Positions 32,163 to 43,850 of a DNA stretch of 64,000 nt are shown one piece after another. The first letter of the stretch is position 1. Each line of letters opens with the position of its first letter. The notes under the pieces were generated by a model. The model searched no databases. It worked only from the letters and a program-made list of their open reading frames with translations, and was not told the DNA's origin. The translations under genes and the position numbers were made by a program. The stretch comes from Pseudo-nitzschia pungens (taxonomy: Eukaryota > Bacillariophyta > Bacillariophyceae > Bacillariales > Bacillariaceae). The stretch lies in assembly GCA_037355855.1 (NCBI GenBank), contig CM074767.1:2604001-2668000 (forward strand). The letters run 5' to 3'.

Positions 32163-33313
32163 ATTGACAGCAAATGAATTTGATTGATAACGTTGTGGTA
32201 CGAGCACCGATATGTCTTGACAGCGATGGGTGAGATGCCTACGGTAGGTGTAAGACGAGTAAGTGAGAAAAGAAGATCGGATACGAGTGGGAGTAATTAC
32301 GGTAACCTTAGTGCCGCCAATCGCCACTCGGCGTTTTTGCGTCTGCAGACAGTCTTCTTGATTGTAGATCTCAAGTTTTTCGAGTCACAGAACAAAACCC
32401 ATACGTGTACGGACAGACGTCCCCATTTACTTTTTCCTAATATTGCATGGTGGGGCGGGGTGAGTCAATCTACAATTTCTTTTAGATGTCACTACTTAGT
32501 TCCTACAGTACTTGAAATAGAAAAAAATTCCGTCCTCTTCCTCATCCTTATCCTGTTCAATTCCTCCAAGACCCAGTCAAGACTTAAAATCAGTTGATAA
32601 CCATCCATTCACAATTTTGTCTCCAGATCACTCTGCTGCCTATCTGGGATCAACCCACCAATCATATGCTCCCAAAGAAAATATCACCAATTTTTTTGGC
32701 CAATCACACTTCTGGCAAGATTAGAAACAGGCAACAACAAGTACAGCACTGCCATGCACCGGAATACAGTCATGAGTCCACTCGGGACTGGAATAAGATT
32801 AGGGAGGCATTGGAATCGCTGATTCCGATACCAATCAAAAGCAATAGCAATAGACTGACTGATAGCTCTCACAATTTGCATATCACTACTATCATAAACA
32901 TTACTAGTAGACCCAGGGTATGGCAAGCATCACTGCTTTCTGTTTTCAATTTTGCTCACAACCTCTTGTAAAATTGCACTTACCGTTCTTGATGCACAGC
33001 AGGTTGGTGATTGTCCACTTGCCGTGAACAACAATGCACCTGCCATTACCAAACCAGATGTTAGTTGGACCATATAATCATCAACCTTCAACCTCTTATC
33101 TATTTTGGAAATGTGTTTCACTTCTTGAGGACGTTGCAAACAGTCGAAGTACTTGTTTGCTTCCATCTGACACTTCAGGTGTTGTGTATGTTGCTTCACA
33201 CAGTGCAACAAAACCATCTACAGAGCTGAGCATCTTTGTGACAACCATCCATCTTTCTGCTTGTCATATCTTTTTGTTAAATTGGTGTCAAATCCCAGAG
33301 GTCTTTTGATTGA
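32163..33313. other. FKBP promoter region grading into unidentified repetitive sequence
   Basis: 32163-32420 is host-like (a GTAACCTTA motif at about 32301). From about 32600 the sequence changes character. A reverse-strand open frame at about 32930-33217 (CLQRPQEVKHISKIDKRLKV is a representative part) and another at 32684-32926 could be fragments of a mobile-element gene, but no family is recognised. Confidence 0.4.
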
Positions 33314-33317
33314 TCCA

Positions 33318-33806
33318 TATGAAGATATTTCACCTCGATATTATGCTACTTACTGTCGGGGTATGGTCATTGTGTATGATTTGTACTATATCCAGATACC
33401 CAGCCTCTGCAGTTAGTTCACGAGCGAGCAAGTTAGCGAGCGCATTGATTCAAATACAGGTGTCAGTAAAAGGTATGGTCAGTACGCTCAATTAAGTACT
33501 GGACCTACGTGCCCTGACCCTTTACCGACATACGAATCAGCGATACGGTACGGAACAATTATTCGGAGCTCCATCCGGAAGGCTCTCACTCTTTGGAATA
33601 CTCTCAGTTTAAACCTCTAAAAGAACACATCATGCCCGGCACCGATACTTGACATCTCTAATGTACCTCTAGAGTGGTAACTAGTGTACTCCTAGTGTAT
33701 GCAATGGCATCTGTATGATTGCTTTGCTACCTTATCCTTTACCAGTGCCTCAAGCTATGCTGTTGTTGCTGCTCTCCCTGTTTTGCTGACGAGCGAAATC
33801 ATTACA
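33318..33806 (-). mobile_element. Solo LTR (489 bp), reverse orientation
   Basis: Inverted copy of the LTRs at 44010-44499 and 51062-51563. It starts (plus strand) TATGAAGATATTTCACC and ends GCGAAATCATTACA, with a 4-bp target duplication TCCA on both sides (33314-33317, 33807-33810). It is more diverged from those two LTRs than they are from each other. No internal sequence is attached, so it is a recombination remnant. Confidence 0.82.
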
Positions 33807-33810
33807 TCCA

Positions 33811-34341
33811 ATAGCAAAGCATGGAACAGATCTGGCCATTGGTGCAGCTGGTGCTCTCCCCCGGTCTCACTCCCTTCTACAAACTCCTTTCCAAGTCCTT
33901 CCAGGCCTCACTGCAAAGAGGCAATGGCTTGCAACCATCCATTTTGCCAGGAAACACTTTGCAGCACCTGTCCAGCCAGCATGGCCATACCAAAAGGAGG
34001 TTGCCCTGATGCGTGCTTGGCTTAGTAGATCCCAGGGGTGCTGATCCCAACTTGGTGAATTTTCCTGCTTCCCATCCTGTGCCATACCCTTTGATAATGG
34101 GAATTTTCCCACTATCTTCATTTCCACTTCACTTCCTCTCAAGTCCCTCTCTTGTAGGATTTGCCTGTTTATTTCCCTGCTTGTTGTCCAAGGTTTGTTT
34201 TGTTTTTGTTGTTCTCCTATTTGGGGTCTTGACTCTTTGATTGAGAGGATGTTCACGTCTGGTTACGGACTGAGTAATTTAGTTCCACCTTTGGCAGTTA
34301 AAGTTACTTACATAAGTATGTTATTATTATTATTGTGGCAC
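33811..34341 (+). mobile_element. Diverged 3' end of a LINE (copy D)
   Basis: Aligns by eye with the 3' end of the LINE at 46861-50395: ATTGGTGCAGCTGGTGC, the downstream GGCTTGCAACCATCCA, then the shared tail (TCTGGTTACGGACTGAG) ending in (ATT)n at about 34320-34338. Many substitutions and stops mean this is an old, dead copy. Confidence 0.75.
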
Positions 34342-34616
34342 GTGATCCAGTCTCTTGAGTTGTTGGTTCCTCTGCTTTTGTATCTGATCCCCCTGATGTT
34401 GACCTCTTGAAGTACAATCTGTTTGAGCACCTTCCAGCTTCCCCCAAAGATGCCTTTGATGCCCTCTGTGCTTCTCCAAGACTCTCAGGCTCTCGGGCTC
34501 TTGCTGCAGCTATTCAGAGTGAAACTGCTACCAGTGCTAGTTGTGACGGATTGTATCATCTTACCCTTCTCTGAGGAACGTGAGCATTCATTCTGTTGCC
34601 CAATACCTCTGGGCCG

Positions 34617-35774
34617 TCCGATGGTTTTATTTTCGCGCGGTTTTTGAGGACCGCGCGAAAAGTTATAACCGTTAAAAACCGTTAACGACTGTTAACTTTA
34701 GACGCATAACTATGCGTCTAAAAAATTTTTTAGACGCATAGTTATTTTTTAGACGCATAGTTATGCGTCTAAAAACGTTTTTAGACGCATAACTATGCGT
34801 CTTGCGTCTAACTTTAGATGCACTGTGCGTCTAAAATTTTTTTAGACGCATAATTATGCGTCTAGACGCATTGGTCCTGTATAATCGTACGCAGGCTAGT
34901 ACAAGTTTTAGACGCATAATTATGCGTCTAAAAATTTTTTAGACGCATTGTCTTGTATAATCATACGTAGCCTAGTACAAGTTTTAGACACGCTACCGGT
35001 AACTTACTCGATGATTCGGTTGTTACTACAAAGTTCTTATCAGCTGTCCCCCGGTTCTACGTCCCCGACTACTAATTTCTAGTGAAACCCGGGGACAGCT
35101 GATAGGAATTCTGTAGTATTCGATACTCAAGCAAACGAGATGCGAGCATGTGAAAGTACGCTACTCGATTCGGTTGTTATTCGATACTTAACCGACCGGT
35201 ACAACGCGATACTCCATCCCGTGTTATTTGATACTCAAGCAATCGAGGTGCGAAGAAGGTGAAAGTACGCTACTCGATTCGGTTGTTATTCGATACTTAA
35301 CCAATTGGTACAATGCGATACTCCATCCAGTGTTATTCGATACTCAACAAGCAATCCATTCGAGAGTGTTTTTGCGTTATGCGTCTAATAATTTTTCAGT
35401 TTACTACTGAGTTCTACGCGAATTTGGACCAGTTGTGAGTCTAAAAAAAGTTTAGACGCATAACTCTGTAGAATTGTACACACGTTAGTACATGTTTTAG
35501 ACGCATAAGTTATGCGTCTAAAAATTTTTTAGACGCATAGTTATGCGTCTAATATTAGACGCATAATTGTGGGTTATGCGTCTAATATTAGACGCATAAC
35601 TATGTGTCTAAAAAAGGTTTTAGACGCATAGTTATGCGTCTAAAAAAGGTTTTAGACGCATAGTTATGCATCTAAAAAAGTTTTTAGACGCATAATTTTA
35701 ACGTCTATAACGGTTTTAACGGTTATAACTTTTCGCGCGGTCCTCAAAAACCGCGCGAAAATAAAACCATCGGA
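34617..35774. mobile_element. Foldback (long inverted repeat) element, 1,158 bp
   Basis: The ends are inverted copies beginning TCCGATGGTTTTATTTTCGC and running through a GCGCGG hairpin (the arm itself contains CCGCGCGAAAA against TTTTCGCGCGG) to TATAACCGTT. Inside each arm, palindromes of the form TTTAGACGCATA-(A/G)TTATGCGTCTAAA recur at 34700-34975 and 35430-35695. The centre (about 35000-35380) holds two direct ~130-bp repeats starting ACGCTACTCGATTCGGTTG. There is no coding capacity. A clean target duplication was not identified. It sits within the LINE copy C. Confidence 0.8.
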
Positions 35775-36643
35775 TGGCCCTGCCAAGTCTACTTTATTGT
35801 TCCTCACAGGCTGCAACTTTGTCAGTGGCTCACCTGAGGATTAATCACCCAATATCTCCTCCAAGACTACTTCATTGTTCCTAATAATAATATACGTATT
35901 TAAATAACTTTAATCACCAAAGGTGAAACTAAATTACTCAGTCTGTAACCAGACTTTAACGTCGCCTCCATCAGAGAGTCAGGACCCCAAGTGGTAGAAC
36001 GACAAATTTTTCAAACAAACCTTGAACATCAGACAGGGAAAGGAACAAAACAAGTCCCACAAAAAAGGGACTTGAGAGAAAATGAGATGGGAAGGAAGAT
36101 ATTGGGATAAGATCCAGTATCAAAGGTATATGACAGGATGAGAAGCAGGAACAGAAGACAAAACCAAGGTACAAAGTGGAATCAACCCTGAGGTCCAGTA
36201 AGCCAGGCTCGTAGGAGAGCAGCCTCTCGTTGGTATGGCTGCACTGGTTGGACAGGTGCTGCATACTGCTTCCTGGCAAGGTGGATGGTTGCAAGCCACT
36301 GCCGCTTGGCAGTCAGGGTGTAGCCTTGTAGGACTTGGAATGGGGTTTGTAAAAGGGAGTGTGACTGGGGGAGTGCACCAGCTGCACCAATGGCCAATTC
36401 AGAGGAAATGGAAGCATCAAGAGATTGGTGTTGTTCAGCATCAAGGGTGCCCCCAGGACCATGGAGTCGTTCATTCCTATAGGTCCAAAGATCCCAAGAG
36501 GTAAGAAAGAACTGATGGATGATAGCTGTAGCCCAACATCTGGGAGAGCGCCTGCTTCCAATGTGGGAGTAGTAGTCAGCCTGGATTTGATACCAGCAAG
36601 GAGACCACCTACCAAGGAGCCAGTTGTGCCAACCAATTGTCCT

Positions 36644-38667
36644 AATAATAATATACTTATTTAAGTAGGAAAATCCACCGAAGGTGGTTAAAAGCTACTC
36701 AGTCTGTAACCAGACTTTATCGTCGCCTCAATCGAAGAGAGGTTAGGCCCCAAGTTGTAGAACGACGCGCCGCCTCAACCATGGGGAATAGGCCCCAGGT
36801 TGTAAGGACGGCTATTTTGCAAACGAACCTTGGTAAGAAACAGGAAAAAAACGAACCAGTCCAGAGCACAACAGACACTGCTGTTGCAAAGCGTACAGGA
36901 AACGGGGTAACAAGAACGTGAAAGGGAAAGACACAAGCAAAACTGTCCCTCCAATGCTGGTGTGCAGCATCCGTAATGCTAGTGGTCAGCTGACACAAGC
37001 AAAACCCTGACTAGATACATGGTATCTGTAATGCTAGTGGTCAGCGTACAAAAGCAAAACTCCTCTCTGAATGCTGGATTGCAGCATCACCAGTAATGCG
37101 AGTAGTCATCCCCAAACACATCCCGAACCACATTCCTTACCACTGTATGGTACATAAAGTACAGAGCCTACTACCAAATTCGTAACAGCTGTCCTTCTGT
37201 TCGAACTTCGTAGTAGGAGACACGTAGAGGCGGTGGAGCCTACTACCAAATTCAAATTCGTAACAGCTGGCCTTCTGTTCGAACTTGAACTTGCTCTCCT
37301 GTAGTAGCTTGGAAACAGGGCCTTAAAGTGAAAACACTTATGGACCATCAGGGCTGTAGGCTTGAAAACAGGTCTCTGCTGTACTGTGAACTGGAGGGGT
37401 ATATGTAGGTGGTGGTGCGTTAAGTAACATGTACTTAGCAGCTTTGGGGCTTGGGTCATAAAAACAGTAGGTCCATAATCAAAAACAATTATGGACTATC
37501 AGGGCAGTAGACTTGAAAACAGATGACAGTTGAAGTGTGCATCTGAGAGGGTTATGTAGGTAGGAGAGCCTTAAGCAAGCTGTACTTAGCGGCTTTGGGG
37601 CTTGGGTCAGGAAATAGTAGGACCTTAAGTGAGAACACTTATGGTCCAGCAGGGCAGTAGACTTGAAAACAGATGACAGTTGAAGTGTGCATCTGAGAGG
37701 TATATGTAGGTAGGAGAGCCTTAAGCAAGCTGTACTTAGCGGCTTTGGGGCTTGGGTAAGGAAACAGTAGGACCATAAGCGAAAACACTTATGGTCCATC
37801 AGGGCAGTAGACTTGAAAACAGATGACAGTTGAAGAATGCATCTGAGAGGTATATGTAGGTAGGGGAGCCTTAAGCAAACTGTACTTAGTGGCTTTAGGG
37901 CTTGGGTCAGGAAACAGTAGGACCATAAGCGAAAACACTTAGGGTCCATCAGGGCAGTAGACTTGGAAACAGATGACATTTATACAGTACACCTGAGAGG
38001 GTTATGTAGGTGGTGGAGCCTTAAGCAAACTGTACTTAGCGGCTTTGGGGCTTGGGTCAAGAAACAGTAGGACCATAAGTGAAAACACTTAGGGTCCAGC
38101 AGGGCAATGGACTTGAAAACAGATGACAGAATTTCTTTTTAGAAAAAAAGATTCCTACAGTGGAAGGGGCTGTTCGTGAACTTCGACTTGAAAAGACTTA
38201 AGAGGACTCAGCAAGGAACTTCGAAGAATGTAGAACATTAAGTGAGAATCACTTAAGCAGCTTGGAAACAGTGTAGAACATTAAGTATAAGATATACTTA
38301 AGGGCCTTGGAATGGAGCTGGGAAACAGATCGAAGCAGAAATACAACGTTGTTGTCGGTTTTGCTGTACGGTAGAATCTGTACTGGAAGTGCTGTAGAAA
38401 ATTATGTGTCGGTTTGCTGCTGCTGCTGCTGCTCGATCGGCCGCCGAGTGGTGAATTGGCAACCAAAGCAACCAAACGAAGCATCCAGCAACTGAACCGA
38501 TAGCAGAAACGAAGAGCGCAGGTCTTGGTTAATACATGTAGGTCCTGGGGTTGTGATTGGGGGTGTATAAGGGAGCGAGATATCGCATGGTAAAGTTGTG
38601 TAGAAATCTACGTATTTTTAGTACTGGAACATCGGAACGTCGGACAAAATGCGCTTCGCGCAAATTG
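36644..38667 (-). mobile_element. Non-autonomous retroposon with LINE-like tail and 150-bp tandem repeats (copy A)
   Basis: 2,024 bp, reverse strand, flanked by an 18-19 bp target duplication GTGCCAACCAATTGTCCT (36626-36643 and 38669-38686) in the LINE fragment. The 5' end (at 38667) begins CAATTTGCGCGAAGCGC. The 3' end carries the LINE-type tail (AAAGTCTGGTTACAGACTGA on the element strand) and an (ATT)n run. In between lie five to six 150-bp tandem units (37350-38130). A second copy lies at 41902-43850 in the opposite orientation. No reverse transcriptase is encoded. Confidence 0.83.
37350..38130 (-). repeat. 150-bp tandem repeat array (copy A)
   Basis: The landmark AGGGCAGTAGACTTG recurs at 37501, 37651, 37801 and 37951, with variants at about 37350 and 38101, a period of exactly 150 bp. 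Because 150 is a multiple of three, a frame stays open on the element strand at 37479-37979 and repeats a 50-residue unit (contains CFRLWSYCFLTQAPKPLST). Confidence 0.9.
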
Positions 38668-39119
38668 TGTGCCAACCAATTGTCCTCTGTGCCCTGACAG
38701 CCGCGGCAATTGCAGGGGAGTAGGATGAGGGATAAATGTTCTGGCCCTTCCGAACCCTGGTGAGAAGATCCACAATGGCAGCAACCAAGGAGGGATCGGT
38801 CTGCTCAACCTCAAGCCTTTTCTGCAGGGAACCCTTGAAGGCAGACACACTATGCGTGACAGCCCCAGGGTCCTTGCAGGAGAGCACATGAGAAACCTTC
38901 TCGCCGACTACTTCATTGTTCCTCACTGGATGTAATTTTGTCAGTGGCTCACCTGAGGATCAGTCTTCCTACTGGAGTGAACTGGCTGGCATCATTGGGG
39001 TTCTCACCTGTTGTCCTGCTCTGGTGGATCTCTTTGGTATTGCCTCCAGGACCATCTGGAACTGAAAACATTTTGCACAGACTGCGCAATTTTAAGTCGA
39101 CTTGGTCAACGCTCATCCC

Positions 39120-39880
39120 CCTTTTGGAACACAATTTCAGGGGGATATACTTGCACTTTTTTCAGCACTTTTTTCAAGACCAAAAAGTGCAAGTTTTCAT
39201 GGGACTAAAAATTCCGCACTTTTTCAACTCGCATTAAATGCAAGTTTGCTTCAACAGACAAAAAAGGTGCAAGTTTTCTTCACAAAATTCTTTTTTTTGG
39301 TTAATAGAGACGCAACAGTGGAGTCAATTTGTTATGAAAATAACAACAGAGGTGCAATGACAAGGGAGTCAATTTGTTAATAGAGGCGCAATGACCGAGT
39401 TGATTTGCCAAGAGAGGCGCACCGACGGAGTCATTTTTTAATAAAGCAAAACAAGGGAGTTAATTAGATAAAAAAGACCCTCTCCATTGTTGCACCCCTC
39501 TTAGCAAATTGACTCCCTCATTGTTGCACCTCTCTTAGCAAACCAACTCCCTCGTCATTGCACCTCTCTTAGCAAATTGACTCCAAATTTTGTTGAAAAC
39601 ACTCATTTTCCAAAAGAAAACTCGCATTTTTCTGCTGAAAACTTGCATTTTGTAACGAAAACTTGCATTTTTCTGCTGAAAACTCATATTTTGTAAAGAA
39701 AACTCGCATTTTTCTGCTGAAAACTTGTGTTTTTTGCTGCATATACATGTTTTTTTCTGGAGCAAAAACGCAAGTTTTTCAGTCCCATCAAAACCGCACT
39801 TTTTTCAATCCCAAAAAATGCAAGTTTCTTTTGGGGAGATAGTAAATTAAAGGGGACACCCTCAAATTGACTAACTGGAA
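39120..39880. repeat. Imperfect inverted-repeat (foldback-like) segment
   Basis: The left half carries GTGCAAGTTTTC, ATGGGACTAAAAATTCCGCAC and AGTCAATTTGTTAATAGAGG. The right half carries their complements (CAAATTGACTCC with TTGCACCTCTCTTAGC repeated three times, and CAGTCCCATCAAAACCGCAC). A tandem GAAAACT(C/T)GCATTTTTCTGCT unit of about 30 bp is repeated at 39610-39725. No coding sequence and no clear ends. Confidence 0.6.
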
Positions 39881-39889
39881 AAAGAAAAT

Positions 39890-41901
39890 TGTGTGGTCCG
39901 CGCATCAAAAACTATCTGTGTTCCGGAAGGTCCAGGAACATTATGGAAAAAAGCTTTTTTGAGAAAATTTCCACATTCATGCGCGTTTTGTGCGCGACAA
40001 AATTGACGTAATTTTTAACAGCTGTTTTTTTTTCTATATCTGCTCAATGGTAGAGTGTCTGAAATCCTTGAAATGCCAAGCTTAGTCTCCTAACTGACAT
40101 CCACTAATTGCTGATTTCAGCATACATCACCTGCTTACAATAAAATAATAATCTGCCCCTACTTCTTTTACCTTTTGCTGCAATTCAGAAAGGAATTGCA
40201 AAGAGATTGAATTTGTTTTGTTCTTTGAGTATATTATTGACATAAACTTTACATTAAGAATCAGTGACTAGTCCACTCTTGACTAGGAATGAAATTAGTG
40301 AGTTCTTGTAAGAATCACTACTAAAAATACAAGAGAAGGGGGACTAGTATTGATAGCAACAGTGATAGACTTACCAATCCTCCCATAAGTTGCATACTAC
40401 TACTGACTTGATCACTAACAGACCTGATGTATGGATATTATTTGAATTAATCATATGCATATTGTAATGCAATTAGTTTCACATACCACGACACAAAATA
40501 TGAGCACCTAGAAGAAGAGATGGATCAGGATTCCACAACTTTGTCACAGTCTATCAGTTTACAATTGAATCATCAGTTGAATCTTGTATGAGTGAACATA
40601 TCCATCCCCACATTGTAAAGTACTAATTTCACACTATTCACATTCATTCCAAATTTCTACTCTTGGAGTGTTAGACAGTAATTACTGTCTGCTGCAATGT
40701 AGGAACAGTAGAACTCAGTAATGAATTGGGATACCTGATACCCTGTCTAATGCTGTCTGTGCCATGCCTATTGCTGCTACTGGAAGGGTTTGAAATACAG
40801 CTTTGGGTTGTTAGCAAAGAACATTTTTCTTCTGTTTTCAGTGATTGCAGAGGAGATGTTGTAACTTGCCATTTTTGGGGGGCCCTTGCCTGTGTTCATA
40901 ATTGAGTCCTCCACCAGTATGCAAACAGCAATGTGGAGAACAGAGAGCAACAATGCTGCCATCCTTGCCAGAGCTATCTTTGGACTTCTTTGATCCCCAT
41001 TCAGGAGGACTAGGTGCAACAATTTAGCAGAAGTACAGCTATGGTGTAACAAAAACAGTGAAAGGAACTTGAAACTCAACCAAAAGAAGCTCATATAGAA
41101 AATCTGCCCTTCTTGTGATTGATCTTGGTGTCTTGTTGATTGTAACTTGCATACTTGATTATTCTGCAGAGTGTCTATTCTCAGAAGCATTTCTTAAGAA
41201 AGCTGGATTTCCATCTTGTCCTCGGTTACCATCTGGCACAAGAAGAAGGTGAAAACTTTGAACCAGGTCGCAATGAGTTCCATGAAGATATTGTCAGGCA
41301 AGAAAGAGCAAAAGCAGAAGATATCAACAATTTGCTGACTGTAATCAAAACTGGAGCTGGCTACAACAAGGAGCTCAAAGAAGATGACAAGATTAAATTG
41401 GAGAAAGAACAAGTGATTCAAGATCACTTCATCATGCCTACAAGAACAATTCTGAGCATCAAGATGATGTACCATACAAGCTTATGTCTTACAGGTAGTA
41501 GAGGTCTTGAAGATTGTGTAGAAGATATGTCTATTGCAGAGGAGGATTCCTTCTCAGCAGACTCATCCATTAATAGTAACAGTGACTTTAGTCCCAAGAA
41601 AGCATGGAGATGCTGTCAGAAGAAAACAGGAATATTGGTGCCAAGTGATCTCAGTACTCTGCAGAGAATGAATGCAGAAATCAAAGCACAACTTGGAGCA
41701 GAAATGTTTGCTGAATTGATGGCTGTAAATATGAGCATGGCAATGCATTTATACCCATATGGTCTTCCTCATCCAGTGCCAATGCTGGCTCCTGCACCAA
41801 TGCAAGCCCCAGCTCCACAGATCCAGTGCCTATTCCAGTATTGGTGCCAAAGCCAGTGCTGCCAATGCCAGCTCCAGTGCCTGTTTTGGTCCTAGCACCA
41901 A
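39890..41901. other. AT-rich unidentified element, left part
   Basis: This differs in composition from the host spacers and from the LINE. It continues after the retroposon (43869-44009) and again after the LTR element (51568 to about 51790), so it is an older unit split by two insertions. It carries the pseudogene described at 41165. No terminal repeats were seen. Confidence 0.45.
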
Positions 41902-43850
41902 CAATTTGCGCATCGCGCATTTTGTCCGACGTTCCGATGTTCCAGTATTAAAAATACGTAGATTTCTACACAACTTTACCATGCGATATCTCACATACTA
42001 ACAGCGACCTTGCCTCTTTGATTCTGCTATTTGTTCAGTTGCTCGATGCTTTGTTTGGTTGAGTTGGTTGCCAATTCACCACTCCACAGACGATCGATCG
42101 GCAACAGCAGCAGCAGCAGCAGCACCAAAACCGACACATAATTTTCTACAGCACCTCCAGTACAGATTCTACTGTACAGCAAGTACAGCAAAACCGACAA
42201 CGATCTGTTCTCCCAGCTCCATTGCAAGGCCCCTAAGTATATCTTATACTTAATGTTCTACACTGTTTCCAAGCTGCTTAAGTGATTCTCACTTTTAATG
42301 TTCTACATTCTTCGAAGTTCCTTGCTGAGTCCTCTTAAGTCTTTTCAAGTCGAAGTTCACGAACAGCCCCTTCCATTGTAGGAATCTTTCTACAAGAAAT
42401 TCCAGCTGTCATCTGTTTTCAAGTCCATTGCCCTGCTGGACCATAAGTGTTTCGCTTATGGTCCTACTATTTCTGGACCCAAGCCCCAAAGCCGCTAAGT
42501 ACAGCTCGCTTATGGCTCAACTACCTACTTATACCTCCCAGATGTACTGTATAAATGTCATCTGTTTCCAAGTCTACTGCCCTGATGGACCCTAAGTGTT
42601 CTCGCTTAGGGTCCTACTGTTTCCTGACCCAAGCCCCAAAGCCACTAAGGACAGTTTGCTTAAGGCTCCACCACCTACATAACCCTCTCAGGAGTACAGT
42701 ATAAATGTCATCTGTTTTCAAGTCTACTGCCCTGATGGACCATAAGTGTTTTCGCTTATGGTCCTACTGTTTCCTGACCCAAGCCCCAAAGCCGCTAAGT
42801 ACAGTTCGCTTAAGGCTCTCCTACCTACATATAGCTCTCAGGTGCACACTTCAACTGTCATCTGTTATCAAGTCTACTGCCCTGCTGGACCATAAGTGTT
42901 TTCGCTTATGGTCCTACTGTTTTCTTACCCAAGCCCCAAAGCCCCTAAGTACAGCTTGCTTAAGGCTCTCCTACCTACATAACCCTCTCAGATGCAGTCT
43001 TCAACTGTCATCTGTTTTCAAGTCTACTGCCCTGCTGGACCATAATTGTTTTTGATTATGGACCTACTGTTTTTCTGACCCAAGCCCCAAAGCTGCTAAG
43101 TACATGTTACTTAACGCTCCACCACCAACATATACCCCTCCAGTTCACAGTACAGCTGAGACCTGTTTTCAAGCCTACAGCCCTGATGGTTGTTAAGTGT
43201 TATCACTTAGAGCCCCTGTTTCCAAGCTACTACAGGAGAGCAAGTTCAAGTTCGAACAGAAGGCCAGCTGTTATGAATTTGAATTTGGTAGTAGGCTCCA
43301 CTGCATCTAAGTGATGTGCAGTACACGGTAATTACACGAGCATTACCTGGGAAATTTTGCTCGTGTTCTGGAATGTGTTTGAGGATGACTACTCGCATTA
43401 ATGATGCTGCAATCCAGCATTAAGAGAGGAGTTTTGCTTTTGTACGCTGACCACTAGCATTACAGATACTATGTATCTAGTCAAGGGTTTTGCTTGTGTC
43501 AGCTGACCACTAGCATTACTGATGCTTTACAGCAGCATTCCAGGGACAGTTTTGCTTGCGTCTTTCCCTTTCACGTTCTTGTCACCCCGTCTCCTGTACG
43601 CTTTGCAACAGCAGTGTCTGTTGTGCTCTGGACTGGTTTGTTTTTTTCCTGTTTCTTACCAAGGTTCGTTTGCCAAATCGTCGTCTTTACAACCTGGGGC
43701 ATAATCCCCCATGGTTGAGGCGGCGCGTCATTCTACAACTTGGGGCCTAACCTCTCTTCGATTGAGGCGACGATAAAGTCTGGTTACAGACTGAGTAGCT
43801 TTTAACCACCTTCAGTGGATTTTCCTACTTAAATAAGTATATTATTATTA
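41902..43850 (+). mobile_element. Non-autonomous retroposon with LINE-like tail and 150-bp tandem repeats (copy E)
   Basis: 1,949 bp, opposite orientation to copy A. It begins CAATTTGCGCATCGCGC and ends with the LINE-type tail (TAAAGTCTGGTTACAGACTG) followed by (ATT)n. The target duplication TTTTGG-T-C/A-CTAGCACCAA (41884-41901 and 43851-43868) has one mismatch. Internal 150-bp units lie at 42430-43190. It interrupts the Pro-rich pseudogene. Similarity to copy A extends over the whole length. Confidence 0.85.
42430..43190 (+). repeat. 150-bp tandem repeat array (copy E)
   Basis: The landmark CCCTG(A/C)TGGACC recurs at 42431, 42580, 42730, 42880, 43030 and about 43181. As in copy A, one sense frame stays open (42705-43055) with the same 50-residue unit. 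Confidence 0.9.

Larger units (their letters stand above)
35883..38905 (-). mobile_element. 5'-truncated LINE fragment (copy B), itself interrupted
   Basis: Reverse-oriented copy of the LINE 3' region. Sequence at 35883-36643 and 38668-38905 matches about 49430-50395 of the full copy, including the peptides EKVSHVLSCKD, EQTDPSLVAAIVDLLTRVRK and QREAALLRAWLTGPQG. An 18-bp target duplication GACTACTTCATTGTTCCT flanks it (35865-35882 and 38906-38923). The tail is (AAT)n on the plus strand. It is interrupted by the retroposon at 36644-38667. Confidence 0.85.
34342..39060 (+). pseudogene. LINE RNase H-region remnant (copy C), split by two insertions
   Basis: Pieces at about 34350-34610, 35775-35882 and 38906-39060 are collinear with the LINE coding segment around 48400-48835 (for example TTGATGCCCTCTGTGCTTCTCC and TTTGTCAGTGGCTCACC, with the matching LINE words at 48505 and 48725). 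The first gap is a foldback element (34617-35774). The second is a reverse-oriented LINE fragment with its own nested insertion (35883-38905). It is degenerate and non-functional. Confidence 0.75.

Noticed and set aside
32684..33217. Reverse-strand open frames between the FKBP gene and the solo LTR
   Set aside because: Of plausible composition but short, unjoined and without a recognisable family; left as unidentified sequence rather than called a gene.
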